From Parafannyhessea umbonata (GTDB lineage Bacteria; Actinomycetota; Coriobacteriia; Coriobacteriales; Atopobiaceae), in NCBI RefSeq assembly GCF_900105025.1, contig NZ_LT629759.1:1488001-1552000 (forward strand): a stretch of DNA of 64,000 nucleotides, given 5' to 3'. Of this stretch, positions 16,982 through 25,501 are shown piece by piece; position 1 is the stretch's first letter; every line of letters begins with the position of its first letter. The translations under genes and the position numbers were made by a program. The notes under the pieces were generated by a model. It made no database searches. It saw only the letters and a program-made list of their open reading frames with translations, and was not told the DNA's origin.

Positions 16982-17637
16982 CTGAGGATCCTCACTCTCT
17001 TGTCGATGGCGTTTCCGGCAAGGCCGATCAGGAACGCGGTGCCGGCGTACAGCACGGCGGAGACCGCAAACGGCAGGATGCCGCCCACGGACATCGTGTT
17101 GATGTACGAGACGAGCCCCGTCAGCTCCTGCGGGTCAAGCGGAACCTGCGAGCCGATGGCCGTGGTCAGCATGACGGCGACCAGAAGGTTCGTCATGGGC
17201 AGCACAGACGAGCGCAGCGCCTGCGGAATCACGACGTTCTTCAGCATCTGGCGAAAGCTCAGGCCCAACGAGCGCGCCGCCTCGATCTGCCCCACGCCGA
17301 TGGTGTTGATGCCGGTCATGAAGTTCTCCGAGCCAAACGACGCCGCCACCAGCACGGTCACCACAATGACGCAGGTCTGCTCGCTCCACACGACGCCCAG
17401 GTACGGGAACGCGTAATAGAAGATGATCAGAAGCGATATCGTGGCGACGTTTCGGAAGATCTGCACGTAGAGGTCCCCTACCTTGCGCAAAGGCGAGATG
17501 GGGCTCACGCGCGCGATCGTGACAAGAAGCGCCAGAAGCATCGCACCGACGTAGGAAACCACCGTCATCCAGAGCGTCGCCCCGTAGGCCTTGACGTACA
17601 TCCCCCCATAGAGCGAGAAGAGCTCCTGAATACTCAT
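16978..17637 (-). CDS. Polar amino-acid ABC transporter permease (GluC type)
   Basis: Second permease of the heterodimeric membrane channel. It has about five membrane helices and the EAA motif IGVGQIEAARSLGLSFRQMLKNVVIPQALR. ATG 17637 (MSIQELFSLYGGMY) has a GGGGGGTG sequence 4 nt upstream; a possible earlier start at 17679 would lie inside the intercistronic hairpin. Length is 219 aa. First gene after the hairpin that separates it from the binding-protein gene. Confidence 0.93.
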   Translation of the reverse strand: MSIQELFSLYGGMYVKAYGATLWMTVVSYVGAMLLALLVTIARVSPISPLRKVGDLYVQIFRNVATISLLIIFYYAFPYLGVVWSEQTCVIVVTVLVAASFGSENFMTGINTIGVGQIEAARSLGLSFRQMLKNVVIPQALRSSVLPMTNLLVAVMLTTAIGSQVPLDPQELTGLVSYINTMSVGGILPFAVSAVLYAGTAFLIGLAGNAIDKRVRILR

Positions 17638-17662
17638 GTTCACCCCCCGCATTGAAAGCAGA

Positions 17663-17686
17663 GGCCCCCGTGCGTGCACGGAGGCC
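17663..17686 (-). terminator. Intercistronic hairpin / attenuator
   Basis: Stem GGCCTCCGTGC / GCACGGGGGCC with a short loop, between the binding-protein and permease genes, with no T-tract. Such hairpins usually stabilise or partially terminate the upstream transcript, giving more binding protein than permease. Confidence 0.6.
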
Positions 17687-17780
17687 CCCTCTTAGCACTG
17701 TCTTCAAGATACCCTCACGAGCGCCACGTCCACAAGCCAATATCAGCTTTGGAACAATCACGAAACGTGGGCGAGAAACG

Positions 17781-18767
17781 CTAGTCCTCGATCGCGGGCG
17801 GCTTCGGCGCGGTCTTCTGTCCGATGCGGGTGCCCATGCAGACCTTCCAGAGCTTCTCCCACACGCCTTCGTCCTCGACCTTCTGCAGCCAGGCGTTCAC
17901 GAACGCGGCGGCGTCGGAGTCCTTCGGCAGGCCGATGCCATAGTTGTCCTTCGGGCCGATGAGCTGCTTCAGCAGGCGGTACTTGCCGGGGTTCGAGATC
18001 ATGGAGCCCATCTGCATCGTCTGGTCGATGATGTAGGCGTCCACGCGGTGCTGCTCCAGGGCGGCGCGGGCCTCCTCGTCGGTCTTGTACTGCTTCTGGA
18101 TGGCCTTCGGCGCCTCCTCCTTCACGATGCTCGGGCCGGTGGAGCCGGACTGGACGGCGACCTTCTTGCCGGCGAGGTCGTCGACGGAGTTGATGTCCTT
18201 GTTCGTCGCGAGCACCATGATGCCCTGGCGCGCGGTGAAGTACGGACCGGCGAAGTCGATGAGCTTCTTGCGGTCGTCGTTGATGCTGTAGGTCGCGAAC
18301 ACGGCGTCAACCTGGTCGTTCTGCAGGACGGACTCGCGGGTGTCAGAGGTGACCTGCGTCAGGTCGATCTTGGAGGAGTCGCCCAGGATGTAGGCCGCCA
18401 GAAGCTGGGACAGGCCGGCGTCGAAGCCGCGGACCTTGTTGTCCTTGTCATCCAGATAGCTGAAGAGCTCGGAGGTCTGCACGCCGCCAACGCGCAGCTT
18501 GCCGGCCTTCTTCACCTTGGACGCCCACTTGTTAGCAGAGATGGTGGCGTCGTCGGCCTGCTTGGAGCTCTCCTTGATGAGCTTGTCGTACGCGTCCTTG
18601 TCCAGCTTGCCGGAGGTCTTATTGGCGCTGGAGCCGGAGGCGGAGCTGCCGTTATCGGAGCTGCCACCGCACGCGGCAAGACCCATGGTTGCGAAGCCGC
18701 CAAGGCCAAGAGCAACCGCCTGGCGCCTGCTGACGACGATCTTGTCAAGGGGATTGGTGATGGACAT
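17781..18767 (-). CDS. Amino-acid ABC transporter substrate-binding lipoprotein
   Basis: Extracellular solute-binding protein family 3, anchored as a lipoprotein. The signal is VSRRQAVALGLGGFATMGLAAC: a twin-arginine pair at 14-15 and a lipobox ending at Cys33, so Tat export of a lipoprotein is possible. A Gly/Ser linker (34-50) precedes the periplasmic-binding fold, with LRVGGVQTSELFSYLDDKDNKVRGFDAGLSQ, the DAVFATYSINDDRKKLIDFAGPYFTARQGI hinge region and VAVQSGSTG. Glutamate/glutamine-type specificity is likely but not provable. Length is 328 aa. First gene of the operon. Confidence 0.92.
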   Translation of the reverse strand: MSITNPLDKIVVSRRQAVALGLGGFATMGLAACGGSSDNGSSASGSSANKTSGKLDKDAYDKLIKESSKQADDATISANKWASKVKKAGKLRVGGVQTSELFSYLDDKDNKVRGFDAGLSQLLAAYILGDSSKIDLTQVTSDTRESVLQNDQVDAVFATYSINDDRKKLIDFAGPYFTARQGIMVLATNKDINSVDDLAGKKVAVQSGSTGPSIVKEEAPKAIQKQYKTDEEARAALEQHRVDAYIIDQTMQMGSMISNPGKYRLLKQLIGPKDNYGIGLPKDSDAAAFVNAWLQKVEDEGVWEKLWKVCMGTRIGQKTAPKPPAIED

Positions 18768-18836
18768 GTGGGTTCCTTCCTTCGGGGTTACCCGTGGGAG
18801 CGGGGCAAGACCCGCCCGACAATGAGACCGGTACTC

Positions 18837-18906
18837 GCACCGGGCCGTGCCGCACCGGGCCGTGCACTAACACGGTAAATCCTATCGTGTTGCTAGGAAA
18901 TGTCAA
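18837..18906 (-). promoter_or_regulatory. Promoter and repeats upstream of the amino-acid ABC operon
   Basis: Minus strand: -35 TTGACA (18906-18901), 16-nt spacer, -10 TAGGAT (18884-18879). The -10 is bracketed by an inverted repeat AACACG/CGTGTT (18869-18874 and 18886-18891), a likely operator. In the leader, GCACCGGGCCGTGC occurs twice in tandem (18837-18850 and 18852-18865) separated by one base. The rest of 18768-19131 holds no gene; it also carries the start region of the next plus-strand gene. Confidence 0.6.
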
Positions 18907-19131
18907 CAGAGCCGCGCGCGACGTGCACAAGACGTAACACGACTGCCGCAACCTGCCATTTCAGCATAGCAATGGATTGTTTCTACCCACTTTTCAGCTC
19001 AATTTTCCGCATGCGCATTTTCGATAGAGCGCTATTGCCCAAGGCGATTGCCGCGGGGCGAGAAAAGCCGTGATGCACCGCTCGCACTACAATGGCAGGC
19101 TGTGGCACATCTTCGATAGAGGGACTCTCAC

Positions 19132-21438
19132 ATGCAGGGAACAAATGGCTCGGCCGCGTTCTGCCCAACCGTGATGGCGCAGGTCGTCGTGCTTGTCGTC
19201 GTAACGCTCGCATACGCGCTCGCAAGCGCCGCGGTCGCGGCGCACCACGCGGGCGAGAAGGGCGCCCCGGCCGTCCTTGCCCGCATCCGCCCCACGACCC
19301 TCCTGTGGGAGCTCCCGTTTCTCGGTGCGCTCGTCTTCCTCTGGGCCTGGTGCGCACGCGGCCTGTACTCCGGCGGCATCGCCTCCCTCCGGGCGAACAC
19401 CCTCGTCATCCTCATCGCTGGGATCGTCTGCCTCCCCAGGCTGCACCTCTCGTCGATCCTCGCGCGGCGCATCCCCACCCACAGGCAGGCCGCATGCCAC
19501 ACGACCGCGACCATAGTCCTTCTCGCCCTCTGCGAGGAGGCCTCCCGCGCTGCGCTCGAGGTCCCGTGGAACGACGCGTGGCTCGACATCGCGCCGCAGT
19601 TCGTGGCGATCGAGGCAACCATCATCGGCCTTGCGCTTCTCGCCCTGTACTTCCTGTTCCAGCGTCGCGGGGCTGGCGTCGCTCTCGGAGTGGGTTTCAT
19701 GCTCTTCGTCGGCATCGCACAGTACTTCGTGTTCCTGTTCAAGGACGCCAACATTACGCCGGCGGACCTCCAGGCCCTTGGCACCGCGGCGGAGGTCAGC
19801 GGCGGCTACGTCTATGTCATCACGCCAGCCGTGGTACAGGCCTTCGCGTTCGCGGCGGCCGGCATCGCGTGCGCCGCGTACCTCATGCCGCCGGCACCGC
19901 AGGCGCTGACCCAGGGCGGGCACGTGCCCGCCCATGCGGAGGGCGCGCGTCGCGGCGGCGTCCGAGCATGGCTCGCCCACGCGGCGTCCGTGCCCGCCGT
20001 ACGACGAGGCGCGCTCGGCCTTGCCTTCGTCGTCGCGCTCGTGCTCTTCGTGACGGTCCCCGGCTACGGAGCTGACTTCGGCGTCAGCCTCAACCACTGG
20101 AACTCCCTGTACAGCACGTCCCTGCAGGGCTTCTTCCCCTGCTTCGTGAAGGAGTTCCAGGCGCGCCTCATCCCCGTCCCAGAGGGCTACACGGAAAAGG
20201 CCGCGAAGGCGGCCGAGAAGAGCCTGGTCAAGAGGTATCGCAAGACGCTCGGCAGCAGTGCGAGCACCTCGGCCGGAACGGCGCGCAAGGCAGCCGAGAA
20301 GCAGTTCGAGGACACGAAGCCGTCCGTCGTGGTCATCATGAACGAGTCGTTCAGCGACCTGTCCGTCTACAAGGCCATCGCGGAAGCCGGCTACGCGGGC
20401 CCCAACTACGTGAAGAGTGGCACGACCGACGCCATCCTGCGCGGCGACTCCTACGCCTCGATCTTTGGCGGCGGCACCTGCAACTCGGAGTTCGAGGCGC
20501 TCTGCGGCGTGAACCTACACTACCTGGGATCGAACAAGTACCCCTACACGCAGTGGGACTTCACGAACGTCGACTGCATGCCAAGGCAGTTCGAGCGGCT
20601 CGGCTACCAGACAACGGCAATCCATCCCAACCTGGGCACGAACTGGGACCGCGAGCGCGTGTACCGCCAGATGGGCTTCGACAAGTTCCTCACGATCGAC
20701 GACTTCGACGGAGCGGAGACGTACCACAACGGCTACGTGAGCGACCGCGCGACGTACCAGCGCGTGCTCGACGTCCTGGCCTCCAGCAACAAGCCCCAGT
20801 TCATCCACGACGTCACCATGCAGAACCACGGACCCTTCACCACCGGCACCATCCCGAGCAAGGACCGCACGAACTTCTCGCCCGCGGGCGCCACCAGCCT
20901 GGACAACTCGAAGCTGAACGAGTACCTGGCATGCGCCACGGAGTCCGACCACGCCATCGAGTGGTTTATCGGGGAGCTTCGCAAGCTCGACCGACCCGTG
21001 GTCGTGCTGTTCTTTGGCGACCACCAGCCCAAGCCCGCAAGCCCGTACGCGACGATCGGCTACGAGGGAGAGCCTTCCATCACGACCGCGGAGCGCATGT
21101 TCCACTCCAGCTACTTCATGTGGGCGAACTACGACGTCGCGGGCGACGAGCAGGCGGGACAGACGCTGGACGAGCCCATTTCCGCACTGGGTGACGAGCT
21201 CATGTATCGCATTGGTGCGCCGCTCTCCGCACGACAGAAGGCGTCCCTCGCGTCGCAGCTCGACCTGCCCGTGCTGAGTCTCATTGGCTACAAGGACGCG
21301 AGTGGAAAGTGGCACGCCTACGGAGACGACGAGCCCCTGGCGTCCCCTGACTCGACTGAGGGCTCGGACGCCGCCACTCATGCGGACAGTCTCATGGGCT
21401 ACGTCAACTACCTGGAGTTTGGCAGCATCGTGAACTGA
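19132..21438 (+). CDS. LTA-synthase-family sulfatase (phosphoglycerol transferase-like membrane protein)
   Basis: Membrane enzyme that likely transfers glycerol-phosphate or a similar group to a surface polymer. The N-terminal 300 residues hold six to seven membrane helices. The extracellular sulfatase-fold domain starts with SVVVIMNESFSDL (metal Glu) and has the nucleophile region SIFGGGTCNSEFEAL, whose Thr449 aligns with the catalytic Thr of LtaS. Further on are HPNLGTNWDRERVYRQMGF, FIHDVTMQNHGPF and FFGDHQPK (metal Asp/His). Length is 768 aa. It has no genetic partner; the upstream gap and the downstream pseudogene leave it monocistronic. Confidence 0.9.
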   Translation: MQGTNGSAAFCPTVMAQVVVLVVVTLAYALASAAVAAHHAGEKGAPAVLARIRPTTLLWELPFLGALVFLWAWCARGLYSGGIASLRANTLVILIAGIVCLPRLHLSSILARRIPTHRQAACHTTATIVLLALCEEASRAALEVPWNDAWLDIAPQFVAIEATIIGLALLALYFLFQRRGAGVALGVGFMLFVGIAQYFVFLFKDANITPADLQALGTAAEVSGGYVYVITPAVVQAFAFAAAGIACAAYLMPPAPQALTQGGHVPAHAEGARRGGVRAWLAHAASVPAVRRGALGLAFVVALVLFVTVPGYGADFGVSLNHWNSLYSTSLQGFFPCFVKEFQARLIPVPEGYTEKAAKAAEKSLVKRYRKTLGSSASTSAGTARKAAEKQFEDTKPSVVVIMNESFSDLSVYKAIAEAGYAGPNYVKSGTTDAILRGDSYASIFGGGTCNSEFEALCGVNLHYLGSNKYPYTQWDFTNVDCMPRQFERLGYQTTAIHPNLGTNWDRERVYRQMGFDKFLTIDDFDGAETYHNGYVSDRATYQRVLDVLASSNKPQFIHDVTMQNHGPFTTGTIPSKDRTNFSPAGATSLDNSKLNEYLACATESDHAIEWFIGELRKLDRPVVVLFFGDHQPKPASPYATIGYEGEPSITTAERMFHSSYFMWANYDVAGDEQAGQTLDEPISALGDELMYRIGAPLSARQKASLASQLDLPVLSLIGYKDASGKWHAYGDDEPLASPDSTEGSDAATHADSLMGYVNYLEFGSIVN

Positions 21439-21519
21439 GGGTCCCAGCAGCCACGCCCACGGATACGCTTCACCCCGTCAAACAGCCGTCCGGCGTGCCG
21501 CGTTGCACGCTGGCGGCAT

Positions 21520-22063
21520 AGTGTTCTTAACCTTGTTAGCCACTTTGGCGCCCTCGAGGCGGCCATGCGCCAGCTTGACATGCAGTGAGAGGTTCGCGAC
21601 TACCTGGCATCCCACCCACACGCCGCGGTCGTGAACATGGGCTGCGGCCTTGACCAGACGGGACGCGCCTGCGACAACGGCAGGTGCAAGTTGTACAACG
21701 TCGACATGCCGGATGTCATCAACATGCGTGAACAGCTCTTTCCCACGGACTGGCGCGAGACCGACATCAAGAGCAACCTAAACGACCACGCGTGGATGGA
21801 ACAGGTGGACGGATCGGATGGCGCCGTCTTCTTCGCGGCGGGCGTGTTCCACTACCTCACCACTTGGCAGGCGCGAACGCTTGCATGCGAGCTAGCCCGC
21901 CGCTTTCCGGGAAGGCGGCTCGTGTTCAACACGATTGGCAGACTAGGAAAGCTTTTGATGCGCCCGCTGCGACGGGATGTTAGGGATGCGCGTCAACCGC
22001 ATTGACTTTCCCGGCACGACCGATTCGCGTTCGTCGGCAGCCCCTAGGGAACAGGAAGCGTAA
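21520..22063 (+). pseudogene. Decayed LCM/TcmP-type S-adenosylmethionine methyltransferase
   Basis: An open stretch SHFGALEAAMRQLDMQ is stopped by TGA at 21586 and continues in frame as EVRDYLASHPHAAVVNMGCGLDQ, the SAM-binding G-C-G-L-D motif of leucine carboxyl methyltransferase-like enzymes. AVFFAAGVFHYLTTWQARTLACELARRFPGRRLVFNTIGRLGK follows. The C-terminus then needs a shift of frame near 21970 to read GMRVNRIDFPGTTDS, ending at TAA 22061. No N-terminal third with a start codon is seen. It is therefore a remnant with an internal stop and a frameshift. The 21631-22005 part could still be read as a 124-aa ORF starting MNMGCGLD, but it has no Shine-Dalgarno sequence. Confidence 0.7.
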
Positions 22064-22104
22064 CACTGGCAGCGTCGACGGCATTCACGCAAGCCCCGCC
22101 ATTG

Positions 22105-22806
22105 CTATGGAAGCCTCCGACGCGGACGTCTTTCAAGCGGACCCGCAAGCCTCATCCGGTTGCCATCCCGCTCGAGCACGCCCTCGTCCACCATACGTCC
22201 CATCTCGCGTGAGACGGCACTCCTGTTGCCGCCTATGAACTGGGCCAGTGCCGTCTGGGAGAGGAGAACCGTCACCCAACCGTCGGCATCTGCGGTAAGC
22301 CCTCCCAGGTAGACCACGATGCGGTCGCGCAAGCTGTGTTGGCCCAGAATCCTTACCTTCCGATTGAGAAAGACGCTCTGCGTCGAGACAATGCCCAAGA
22401 GGTTGCGTAGAAGCACCGCCTCGAGTGCGTCCGGCTGTCCGCCCGTGCCCAGCACACCCACGTCCAGCAGTACCACCTCGGTCGAGCGCAGCGCCACGAG
22501 CTCGATGGGGCTCTCGGGAACGCGGGCGCACGCGAACGCGGCACCATACATCTGACCTGCGGTGAAGCGATTCACGTTGATGCGGTCGAACCGCTCGCTG
22601 TCGAACGACCCCTCGACCTCGCCGGACATGAGGATTCCCACGTAGCGAAACGGCTCCCCGAAGCCCTGCAGCACCTCCCCCTTGGCAAAGGAGTGGCACC
22701 GCGCCCGCATGAGCACGAGCACGTGCGGAAGGTCCTCGCGAGAGACCCCCGCAAAGAGCGGGCTCTTCGCCAACATGTCCATACAGTGCGCGAAGCGCTT
22801 GTTCAC
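22105..22806 (-). CDS. Crp/Fnr-family transcriptional regulator
   Basis: N-terminal cyclic-nucleotide-like sensor barrel (SPLFAGVSREDLPHVLVLMRARCHSFAKGEVL, then MYGAAFACARV) and C-terminal winged helix with the recognition region VLLSQTALAQFIGGNRSAVSREMGRMVDEGVLERDGNRMRL. No Fnr-type cysteine quartet is present, so a small ligand or heme sensor is more likely than an [Fe-S] oxygen sensor. I chose GTG 22806 because AGAGGGA lies 5 nt upstream; ATG 22821 is an alternative. It is divergent from the LOG gene and may control it; that is inference. Confidence 0.85.
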   Translation of the reverse strand: MNKRFAHCMDMLAKSPLFAGVSREDLPHVLVLMRARCHSFAKGEVLQGFGEPFRYVGILMSGEVEGSFDSERFDRINVNRFTAGQMYGAAFACARVPESPIELVALRSTEVVLLDVGVLGTGGQPDALEAVLLRNLLGIVSTQSVFLNRKVRILGQHSLRDRIVVYLGGLTADADGWVTVLLSQTALAQFIGGNRSAVSREMGRMVDEGVLERDGNRMRLAGPLERRPRRRLP

Positions 22807-23039
22807 GCCATCCCTCTGCATAAGCCGCACCCACTTCCGTTGCCATTGCAACATCAACCCTAACACCGCTCACACTCACGCGCAAAGCGATTACGCTCGT
22901 CGGCGCAAACGTCACGCCCGCATAACGGCTTTGTCAGCCAAAAAAAGACCACGGCGCCCCACGGACACATTGCCCTAGACTGTGCACGGAAGAACGCAAG
23001 ACACCGAAAGACATTCGAGAAGGATAGGAACGAGAGAGC

Positions 23040-23819
23040 ATGCAAGACGAAGATGCCGAGAAGGACGAGCCGCGCGAGCAGGAGCCGGACTTCGAGCCCC
23101 CATACCACCGTGGCCCCGTCATCATGCGTGGCAAGATGATTCCGAAGGAAAGCACGAACTCCCACCTCCTTGCACCCGACAAGGACACCTCGTGGCTCCA
23201 CACGGACCCATGGCGCGTACTTCGCATCCAGGCGGAGTTTGTGGACGGCTTCGGCGCGCTCGCGGAGCTGGGGCCCGCGGTCTCGATGTTTGGCTCCGCC
23301 CGCACGAGCGAGAACAGCCCGTACTACAAGGCTGCGCGCGAATGTGCGCAGGAGGTGGCCAGGCATGGCATTGCCGTGATCACCGGAGGAGGCCCCGGGA
23401 TCATGGAGGCCGCAAACCGTGGGGCGGCGGAAGTGGGCGGAACCTCCGTAGGGCTCGGCATCGAGCTCCCCCACGAGCAGAGCCTCAACAACTGGATCAA
23501 CCTGGGCATGAACTTCCGCTACTTCTTCGTACGCAAGACCATGTTCATGAAGTACTCCCAGGGCACGGTCATATTCCCCGGGGGCTTTGGGACGCTGGAC
23601 GAGGCGTTCGAGGGCCTGACGCTCGTTCAGACCGGAAAGTCCCCGCGCATTCCACTCGTACTGTTCGGCACCAGCTATTGGCAGGGCCTCTTCGACTGGA
23701 TTCGTGGGTCCATGCTCGCCGAGGGCAACATCTCGCCCAAGGACGTCGACCTCTTCACGCTGACGGATGATCCCAAGGAGGCGGCGGACATCGCCATGAG
23801 CCAGATCCTGAACGGATAG
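23040..23819 (+). CDS. LOG-family nucleotide 5'-monophosphate phosphoribohydrolase
   Basis: TIGR00730-type protein (YvdD/LOG) that hydrolyses nucleoside monophosphates, for example cytokinin nucleotides or AMP/IMP-like substrates, to base and ribose 5-phosphate. Hallmarks are ITGGGPGIMEAANRGAAEVGG and FPGGFGTLDEAFEGLTLVQTGK, the PGG-x-GT-x-x-E motif that forms the active site. The 60-residue N-terminal extension is charged and includes KDTSWLHTDPWRVLRIQAEFVDGF, typical of the longer type II LOG proteins. Length is 259 aa. Confidence 0.9.
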   Translation: MQDEDAEKDEPREQEPDFEPPYHRGPVIMRGKMIPKESTNSHLLAPDKDTSWLHTDPWRVLRIQAEFVDGFGALAELGPAVSMFGSARTSENSPYYKAARECAQEVARHGIAVITGGGPGIMEAANRGAAEVGGTSVGLGIELPHEQSLNNWINLGMNFRYFFVRKTMFMKYSQGTVIFPGGFGTLDEAFEGLTLVQTGKSPRIPLVLFGTSYWQGLFDWIRGSMLAEGNISPKDVDLFTLTDDPKEAADIAMSQILNG

Positions 23820-23838
23820 GCAAGACATCCCGAGAGCC

Positions 23839-23872
23839 GGGACCGCATCGCCATCGTCAGGGATGCGGTCCC
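23839..23872. terminator. Bidirectional hairpin between convergent genes
   Basis: A perfect 11-bp stem, GGGACCGCATC / GATGCGGTCCC, with a 12-nt loop, between the LOG stop (23819) and the repair-fusion stop (23879). No T-tract, but placement and symmetry fit a shared terminator. Confidence 0.6.
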
Positions 23873-23878
23873 ACGTCG

Positions 23879-25165
23879 CTACCCCATCTTCGCCCCCTCG
23901 AGCGCAAGGAGCCTGGCCTTCACCTCGACGCCGCCGGCAAACCCCGTCAGGCTCCCTCCTGCGCCAATCACCCGGTGGCACGGCACTATCACGCAGATGG
24001 GGTTGTGTCCAACAGCCCCTCCCACGGCACGTGCGGACGTACGCCTTCCCGTCTGGGACTCGACCCTCTCCGCAAGCTCTCCGTACGTCACGGTCCGTCC
24101 ATAGGGAATCTGGAGCAGCTGCCCCCACACCACCATCCTGAAGGGCGTCCCCACAAGCCCGAGCGGCAGCTCGCCAGGATCGGGCCTCTCCCCCGCGAAG
24201 TACCCTCGCAGCCAGCGGCGGGCAATGTCGAACACGGGCAGGTCGTCCTTGCGGACGTACGCCTCGGCAACATCCGCATCCCAGTTCCTGTCATGCTCGA
24301 ACCAGCAGTGCGAGATCCGCTCCCCGTCGCTCGCGAGCGTCAGGTTGCCTATCACGCCCGTCTCGAACGTCGTCACATACGTCGTACCCGTACCAGTCCC
24401 AGCAACCTTCCGGGGGGCAGAGCCCCCCTTCCGCACGGTCTTCCGGGCCGCACCGCCGTTCTTCTCGCCCGCCTTGCGCGCGGGCCTTGTCTTTTGCGCA
24501 AGGTCGCAAAGCTCCGGAAGCGCGCCTCCGGCCACCTCCCACAAATACAGGCTCGCGACGCTGCAGTACGGGCTGAACCGACGGCGATACCTCTCGAACA
24601 GCTTCCGCGTGATCTTACGGTGGTGATAGAGCATGCGCAGGCCGCGCTGGATGGCAAGGTCGTCGAACGCGAACACGTCCGGACGGTTCAGGCAGAAGGT
24701 CAGGATCATCTCTGCCGTCCACCTGCCCACGCCGCGAAGCGACGCAAGCGCCTCTATGGCCTCGTCGTCACCCATGCGCTCCACCGCCGCGATGTCGAAC
24801 GAGCCATCCTGAACGCGCAGGGCGAAGTCGCGGATGTAGCCCGCCTTGCCGTATGTCATCCCAAACGCCTGCAGCTCCTCGACGCTCGCGGCCGCAACGT
24901 GCGCCGCATCCACCGTTCCAAGGCCGTCGCGCATGCGTGCCCACACCGTCGCCTGCGCGCGCGTCGAGATCTGCTGCCCCACGATGCTGTGGACTACCGC
25001 CTGGAAGAGGTCGTCGTCGCGCACGCGCCACACGTGCCCGATCCTGGCGATGGCGTCCGCCATGCGCGGGTCGCGCGCGGACAGGTATGCCACGGCATCG
25101 TCGCCGTACTCGACGTACCTGACCTCGCCTTGCACCAGCCTGTCATCCGCTTGCGTCATGGCCAT
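23879..25165 (-). CDS. Fusion of AlkA-type 3-methyladenine DNA glycosylase and Ogt-type O6-alkylguanine methyltransferase
   Basis: Two alkylation-repair activities in one 428-aa chain. Residues 20-210 form a HhH-GPD glycosylase: SIVGQQISTRAQATVW, hairpin LASLRGVGRWTAEMILTF (about 140-157) and the catalytic-Asp region DVFAFDDLAIQRGL. A Lys/Arg/Gly linker (about 225-255, KTRPARKAGEKNGGAARKTVRK) follows. The C-terminal 165 residues are an Ogt/MGMT domain: GTPFRMVVWGQLLQIPYGRTVTYGELA, GGAVGHNPICVIVPCHRVIGAGGSLTGFAGG, acceptor Cys about 395. ATG 25165 follows a GAGGGTGG Shine-Dalgarno. The linker carries a GGCGAGAAG repeat (24469-24461). Confidence 0.92.
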   Translation of the reverse strand: MAMTQADDRLVQGEVRYVEYGDDAVAYLSARDPRMADAIARIGHVWRVRDDDLFQAVVHSIVGQQISTRAQATVWARMRDGLGTVDAAHVAAASVEELQAFGMTYGKAGYIRDFALRVQDGSFDIAAVERMGDDEAIEALASLRGVGRWTAEMILTFCLNRPDVFAFDDLAIQRGLRMLYHHRKITRKLFERYRRRFSPYCSVASLYLWEVAGGALPELCDLAQKTRPARKAGEKNGGAARKTVRKGGSAPRKVAGTGTGTTYVTTFETGVIGNLTLASDGERISHCWFEHDRNWDADVAEAYVRKDDLPVFDIARRWLRGYFAGERPDPGELPLGLVGTPFRMVVWGQLLQIPYGRTVTYGELAERVESQTGRRTSARAVGGAVGHNPICVIVPCHRVIGAGGSLTGFAGGVEVKARLLALEGAKMG

Positions 25166-25247
25166 CGCCACCCTCGTGGGCCTCGAGCGTTTGGTCAGAC
25201 CAGCATACACCGCCCAGGTGAGAAGAACAAGTGTTCTGTTTCGTTTT

Positions 25248-25343
25248 TTACTCTCGCTCGGTTACGACGACATGGACGTAGGCACCGCCCTTGCCCTGGG
25301 CCTCGCAGATCGTCGCGTCGTACTCGTACGCGTCTTGGGCCAT
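25248..25343 (-). pseudogene. Truncated DUF1905-like remnant (31 codons)
   Basis: After a very good Shine-Dalgarno (GGAGGGGAC, 25352-25344) the frame reads MAQDAYEYDATICEAQGKGG, then AYVHVVVTERE and a stop. The Y-E-(Y/F)-x-A-x-I ... G-A-Y-V pattern resembles the first 25 residues of DUF1905 proteins, which are normally 90 aa or more, so this looks like a 5' remnant; a real micropeptide cannot be excluded. The rest of 25166-25501 holds no gene; just beyond the stop is a small inverted repeat AGAACA/TGTTCT (25224-25237). Confidence 0.45.
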
Positions 25344-25501
25344 GTCCCCTCCAGACCGCTCTCAACACAGGGTGGCGTCTCTCCCGCAAGTTGCCTCGCG
25401 GAAGAACTCCGCCGCCGAGAGCCCCTTCGAGCGGAAGCATCGGCAGTTTAGCGCCTGCCCAACCCCAAGGAAAACCGTTCCCGCCAATCTCTTGGCGCGA
25501 C

